A DNA stretch of 46,584 bases from JBCKUK01 sp038924905. GTDB lineage: Bacteria; Pseudomonadota; Gammaproteobacteria; Burkholderiales; Methylophilaceae. The DNA is taken from contig JBCKUK010000009.1 of NCBI GenBank assembly GCA_038924905.1, positions 1-46,584 on the forward strand, in the 5' to 3' direction. Shown here piece after piece: positions 42,662-46,584 of this stretch; the first letter of the stretch is position 1; the number at the start of each line of letters is the position of its first letter. A model generated the notes under the pieces. It ran no database searches, was not told where the DNA came from, and saw only the letters and a program-made list of their open reading frames with translations. The position numbers were made by a program, and so were the translations under genes.

Positions 42662-44872
42662 TTAAAACTCCAACGGATCCACATCCACAGCCCACCTAAC
42701 TTTTGCCCCGAGTGCGCTTTCTCTTAACTGCTGCACCCATTGCCTCAGGAGCAGTTGCACGGCTTGACGGCTATCGCTCTGCATCAATAAGTGGCCGCGT
42801 TCCATGCCCTTCAGGCGCTCCATTTGCGGGCGCACCGGATCGTAAACCATGACTTTATCGGTCAACCCGCGCGCGCTATCAGCCGCTTGCTGCAAGAACT
42901 GCTCGACTATTCTGTAATTATTCGCTTCCGCGCGCAGTAGTGCCATAAAAGCATAGGGTGGAAATTGCGTCATCTTGCGCTCGCTTAGCAGAGCCTCCGA
43001 ATGGGCAGCGTAATCCTGCTCTCGCAGGGCGTTGAATAGCACATGATCCGGAAATGCGGTCTGGATAAGCACTTCACCTGCCTTGTCAGCGCGTCCTGCG
43101 CGCCCGGCCACCTGCATCAACTGGGCAAACAAGCGCTCGGCAGCGCGAAAATCCGGACTGAACAAAGCACTATCGGTATCAATCACCCCCACCAAGGTTA
43201 GGTTAGGAAAATCGTGACCTTTGGCCAGCATTTGCGTGCCGACCAGGATATCCACTTCATCCGCATGCACCGCTGCGAGCATGTCAGTGAGTGCATGCTT
43301 ACGCCGCGTGCTGTCTCTATCTACCCTCAAAATTCTTGCCTCGGGCAATAGGGCGGCCAATGTTTGTTCCAGCCGCTGCGTGCCGTGGCCGGTAGGGTGC
43401 AAATCCGGATTGCCGCAACTGGGGCACTGGCGGGTAATCCGCTCCTCATGTCCGCAATGATGGCAGCGCAGCCTTCTTTGCTTTAGGTGCACCACCAATC
43501 TTGAGCTGCAACGTGAACAGGGTGCTATCCAGTTACATGCTGAACATAGCAGCACCGGCGCATAGCCACGGCGATTGATAAACAGCAGGCTTTGTTCGCC
43601 TCGCTCCAGGCGCTCGCGCATGGCCGCAACCAGAATCGGTGATAGGCCATCTTGCGTGCCGCCCCTTGAAACATCTATGCAGCGGATATTAGGCAGCATG
43701 GCTTTTGCCACGGCGCGATCTGCCAGTTTGAGCAAACCATATTTGCCGCTTAACGCGTTATGCCAGGTCTCCAATGCGGGCGTGGCAGAACCGAGCAAAA
43801 TAGGTATGTCGCGGCGTTTTGCGCGCATAAGTGCAACATCGCGCGCATGGTAGCGCATTCCATCCTGCTGCTTGTAAGAGCCATCGTGCTCTTCATCTAC
43901 AATCACCAGCCGTAAATTCGGCATAGGGGTAAACACGGCGAGCCGTGTACCAATGACGATGCGCGCCTGGCCGGACTGTGCCAGACGCCAATTTTGTAAG
44001 CGCTCACTCTCGCCCAGATTGCTGTGCAGCGAGACCAGCGGGAAGTCTGGCAAGCGACTGCGGAAGCGCGCTTCAAGCTGCGGGGTAAGATTAATTTCGG
44101 GCACCAGCACCAGCACCTGGCCATCATGCTCTTGATCATTTTGGGCCAGCACGGATTGTATAAGGCGAATATAAACCTCGGTTTTTCCGCTGCCGGTAAT
44201 GCCGTGCAGCAACCAGGGTTTGAATTTTTGCGTTTCTGCCAGTATGGCTTGCAGTGCCTGCACTTGATTTGGGTTGAGCTGTGGCTGTATCAGGTCTGGT
44301 TTGTGTGTGTTGTGCAAGCCCGCCAGCACTTCCTGTGCCTGAACCCAGCCAGCTTCAAGCATAACTTGCATGGCCTTACGCCAAGTGCCGGAAAGCTCAT
44401 TCAAAGCTGATTCACTTAGTTGCCCACTTTCCAATAACGCCGAAAACACGCGGCGCTGGACGATTTTTTTAGCCGGTATCGCGTCTATTGCCTGGGCTTT
44501 GCCAAATTCAGTCAAGCTGTAAACATACTGCTTGCGGGAGACGGCTGGCTCGGTCTGCCGCAAACGTGTGGGCAAGGCAGCCAGCAAGGCCTGACCATAA
44601 GGATGCTGGTAGTAATCGGCGCAAAATTGCAGCAGGGCGAAGGTTTCGCTATCCAGCGACGGTTCATCGCCAAACGCCTGCAATATGGATTTCAGCTTGT
44701 CTGCGGGGACATCACTTTTGGCTGCGATATCCACCACAATGCCCACTTGTTTGCGCCGACCAAAAGGCACCACAACGCGCTGACCAATCTCGACCGCCAA
44801 CCCGCCATCGAGATAATCGAACAGCTTGTCGAGGGGAACATCGAGGGCGACTTTGAGAATACGCTTAGTCAT
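42662..44872 (-). CDS. priA: Primosomal protein N' (replication restart helicase PriA)
   Basis: 736 aa from ATG 44872, close to E. coli (732). The longer frame to 44971 runs through the divergent argS region and is rejected. An N-terminal DNA-binding domain (LKVALDVPLDKLFDYLDGG) precedes the helicase core: Walker A LLHGITGSGKTEVYIRL, DEEH box in VIVDEEHDGSYKQQ, and LLGSATPALETW. The zinc insertion has four Cys pairs (LLCSACNW, CSRC, LRCHHCGHE, CPSCG), then VGTQMLAKGHDFPNL and QVAGRAGRADKAG. It rebuilds replication forks after collapse. Confidence 0.97.
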   Translation of the reverse strand: MTKRILKVALDVPLDKLFDYLDGGLAVEIGQRVVVPFGRRKQVGIVVDIAAKSDVPADKLKSILQAFGDEPSLDSETFALLQFCADYYQHPYGQALLAALPTRLRQTEPAVSRKQYVYSLTEFGKAQAIDAIPAKKIVQRRVFSALLESGQLSESALNELSGTWRKAMQVMLEAGWVQAQEVLAGLHNTHKPDLIQPQLNPNQVQALQAILAETQKFKPWLLHGITGSGKTEVYIRLIQSVLAQNDQEHDGQVLVLVPEINLTPQLEARFRSRLPDFPLVSLHSNLGESERLQNWRLAQSGQARIVIGTRLAVFTPMPNLRLVIVDEEHDGSYKQQDGMRYHARDVALMRAKRRDIPILLGSATPALETWHNALSGKYGLLKLADRAVAKAMLPNIRCIDVSRGGTQDGLSPILVAAMRERLERGEQSLLFINRRGYAPVLLCSACNWIAPCSRCSSRLVVHLKQRRLRCHHCGHEERITRQCPSCGNPDLHPTGHGTQRLEQTLAALLPEARILRVDRDSTRRKHALTDMLAAVHADEVDILVGTQMLAKGHDFPNLTLVGVIDTDSALFSPDFRAAERLFAQLMQVAGRAGRADKAGEVLIQTAFPDHVLFNALREQDYAAHSEALLSERKMTQFPPYAFMALLRAEANNYRIVEQFLQQAADSARGLTDKVMVYDPVRPQMERLKGMERGHLLMQSDSRQAVQLLLRQWVQQLRESALGAKVRWAVDVDPLEF
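42664..42688 (+). repeat. 25-bp direct repeat of the priA 3' end, copy 2 (inside priA)
   Basis: Identical to 41091-41115. It encodes the last residues VDVDPLEF of PriA on the minus strand. Confidence 0.9.
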
Positions 44873-44959
44873 TCGCCCCGCCGTCAAATACGTTATGAGC
44901 GGAGTCGTGCAGTAGGTTAAAATACGTTTCTTTATACATGGTTTTATAACGGCTCCGTC

Positions 44960-46584
44960 TTGAAAGCACATCTTACCGAATTACTCCTGACAGCTGCAAA
45001 AAGCGTTGCGCCGGAGTCTGTCAATCTTGATATTTTGCTGGAGCGCCCAAAAACCGCGCAACACGGTGACTTTGCTACCAATCTAGCCCTGGCACTAGCC
45101 AAACCATTACGCCAAAATCCGCGCGCTATTGCCGAGAATTTAATCAAGGCAATACCCAACTCACCCTATGTTGAAAAAGTTGAAATCGCCGGTGCCGGGT
45201 TTATCAATTTCTTTCTCAATGCAAAAGCCAAACAGGCCGTGGTTGTGTTAATCCAGCAGCAGGGCGAGCGTTTTGGTTACAACAACAGCGGCAACAATCA
45301 AAAAGTACAAGTTGAATTTGTCTCGGCCAATCCCACCGGGCCATTGCATGTCGGCCATGGACGCGGCGCGGCAGTGGGTGATTGCATAGCGCGCTTGTTG
45401 GCTGCAAGCAGCTGGGATGTCACGCGCGAATTTTATTATAACGATGCCGGCGTACAAATCGAAAACCTCACCCATTCAGTGCAAGCCCATTGCAAAGGCA
45501 TTACGACGGACCACCATGCCTGGCCGGAAGATGGCTACCGCGGCGACTATATTGCCGATGTGGCTAAAGCCTATCTGGCCAAAGAGACTGTCATCGCCGA
45601 TGACATGCAAGTCACCGCCAGTGGTGATGTTGAAGATAGGGACTCGATACGCCATTTTGCCGTCGCCTATTTACGCCACGAGCAAGACATGGATCTGCGT
45701 GCTTTTGGCATCAAGTTTGATAAATTTTCGCTCGAATCGTCGTTCTACACCAACGGCCAGGTGAAGGACGCCGTGAACAAACTCATCGCCAGCGGCCACA
45801 CTTTTGAGCAAGACAGCGCGCTTTGGCTGCGCACTACCGACTTTGGCGATGACAAGGATCGTGTAATGCGCAAGGCTGACGGCAGCTATACCTATTTCGT
45901 ACCGGACGTGGCCTACCATCTGGATAAATGGCAACGCGGCTTTGTCCGTGTAATTAATGAAATGGGTGCAGACCACCACAGCACCATCACTCGCGTCCGT
46001 GCCGGCTTGCAAGCACTTAATATGGGCATCCCGCCAAGCTGGCCGGAATACGTGCTGCACCAGATGGTAGCGGTAATGCGTGGTGGCGAAGAAATGAAAA
46101 TTTCAAAACGCGTCGGCAGTTACGTCACCTTGCACGATTTAATTGAAGAGGCCGGTTGCGATGCCACACGTTATTTTCTGATAGAGCGGCGTGCCGATTC
46201 ACAGTTGGTGTTCGATATTGACCTCGCCCGCGCACAAACCAATAATAATCCGGTCTACTATATTCAATATGCCCATGCACGCATCTGCAAAGTACTCAGC
46301 CTGTGGTCGGGAGATGTTGCCAGCCTAAAAAGCGCTGACTTGACTCCGCTGAATGCCCTGCATGAGACTGCATTGATGCAGCGCCTGAGCGAATTCCCGG
46401 AGGTAGTGGAAATTGCCACGCAAGAGCTGGCGCCGCACATGATTGCAAATTATCTAAAAGATTTGGCCAGCGATTTGCATAGCTACTACAATGCTGAACA
46501 GTTCCTGGTAGATGATGAAACCATAAAGCTGGCGCGCCTGGCTTTAATCAGCGCCACACAGCAGGTATTAAAAAATGGCTTGCA
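44960..46584 (+). CDS. argS: Arginyl-tRNA synthetase, 3' end beyond the window
   Basis: 541 codons are present with no stop, so roughly 20-40 residues are missing at the window edge. The first codon is a TTG (44960): there is no in-frame ATG upstream, and KAHLTELLLTAAKSVAPES after it fits the family's N-terminal domain. The HIGH-type motif is SANPTGPLHVGHGRG and the KMSKS-type motif is MKISKRVG. FYYNDAGVQIENL and DFGDDKDRVMRKADGSYTYF confirm class I ArgRS. It is divergent from priA over 87 bp, which must hold both promoters. No strong box was found there. Confidence 0.95.
   Translation, partial: MKAHLTELLLTAAKSVAPESVNLDILLERPKTAQHGDFATNLALALAKPLRQNPRAIAENLIKAIPNSPYVEKVEIAGAGFINFFLNAKAKQAVVVLIQQQGERFGYNNSGNNQKVQVEFVSANPTGPLHVGHGRGAAVGDCIARLLAASSWDVTREFYYNDAGVQIENLTHSVQAHCKGITTDHHAWPEDGYRGDYIADVAKAYLAKETVIADDMQVTASGDVEDRDSIRHFAVAYLRHEQDMDLRAFGIKFDKFSLESSFYTNGQVKDAVNKLIASGHTFEQDSALWLRTTDFGDDKDRVMRKADGSYTYFVPDVAYHLDKWQRGFVRVINEMGADHHSTITRVRAGLQALNMGIPPSWPEYVLHQMVAVMRGGEEMKISKRVGSYVTLHDLIEEAGCDATRYFLIERRADSQLVFDIDLARAQTNNNPVYYIQYAHARICKVLSLWSGDVASLKSADLTPLNALHETALMQRLSEFPEVVEIATQELAPHMIANYLKDLASDLHSYYNAEQFLVDDETIKLARLALISATQQVLKNGL

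Overview
The window is a 46.6 kb piece of a betaproteobacterial chromosome. The best guess from gene order is the Nitrosomonadales/Methylophilales/Gallionellales side of the class, but no gene fixes the genus. Evidence: the unbroken run rpsB-tsf-pyrH-frr-uppS-cdsA-dxr-rseP-bamA-skp-lpxD-fabZ-lpxA-lpxB-rnhB, the run rpmF-plsX-fabH-fabD-fabG-acpP-fabF-pabC-mltG-tmk-holB-pilZ-tatD, and moderate GC. Nearly all of it is dense housekeeping sequence with short gaps and start/stop overlaps.

Layout. 1-1.3 kb: a short-chain dehydrogenase, a 25-codon lysine-rich ORF and a HU protein. 1.4-4.8 kb (minus): glnD (PII uridylyltransferase) and map (methionine aminopeptidase), sharing a two-way terminator with HU. 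5.0-19.4 kb (plus): translation factors (S2, EF-Ts, RRF), UMP kinase, isoprenoid and phospholipid precursors (UppS, CdsA, Dxr), envelope quality control and outer-membrane assembly (RseP, BamA, Skp), lipid A synthesis (LpxD, FabZ, LpxA, LpxB) and RNase HII. 19.3-25.5 kb (minus): a tetrapyrrole-methylase-family methyltransferase, a DUF4139 secreted protein, a Maf/YceF nucleotide pyrophosphatase, and a two-subunit pyruvate carboxylase. 25.6-37.3 kb (plus): YceD, L32, the fatty-acid synthesis cluster, PabC, MltG, thymidylate kinase, DNA polymerase III delta', PilZ, TatD and a PhnP-like metallo-beta-lactamase-fold protein. A small secreted BamE-like protein closes this block with a strong terminator.

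37.9-42.7 kb is the only accessory stretch, and it is mostly wreckage. It holds a truncated and frameshifted PEBP (YbhB/YbcL) gene, a decayed IS21-family element whose 27-bp terminal repeats can be mapped, and the 3' part of a DUF3883 gene. Next come a diverged extra copy of the 3' end of priA, an apparently intact higB-higA toxin-antitoxin pair with two perfect palindromic operators lying on its promoter, and yaeQ. The true priA (minus) and argS (plus, cut by the window end) follow.

I found no clear new biological system. The best leads are the priA 3'-end duplication that brackets higBA-yaeQ, the HigA operator architecture with a nearly leaderless toxin message, the IS-edge rearrangement between two unrelated truncated genes, the tiny lysine-rich gene next to HU, and several start sites fixed by unusual codons (Skp TTG, YceD nearly leaderless).
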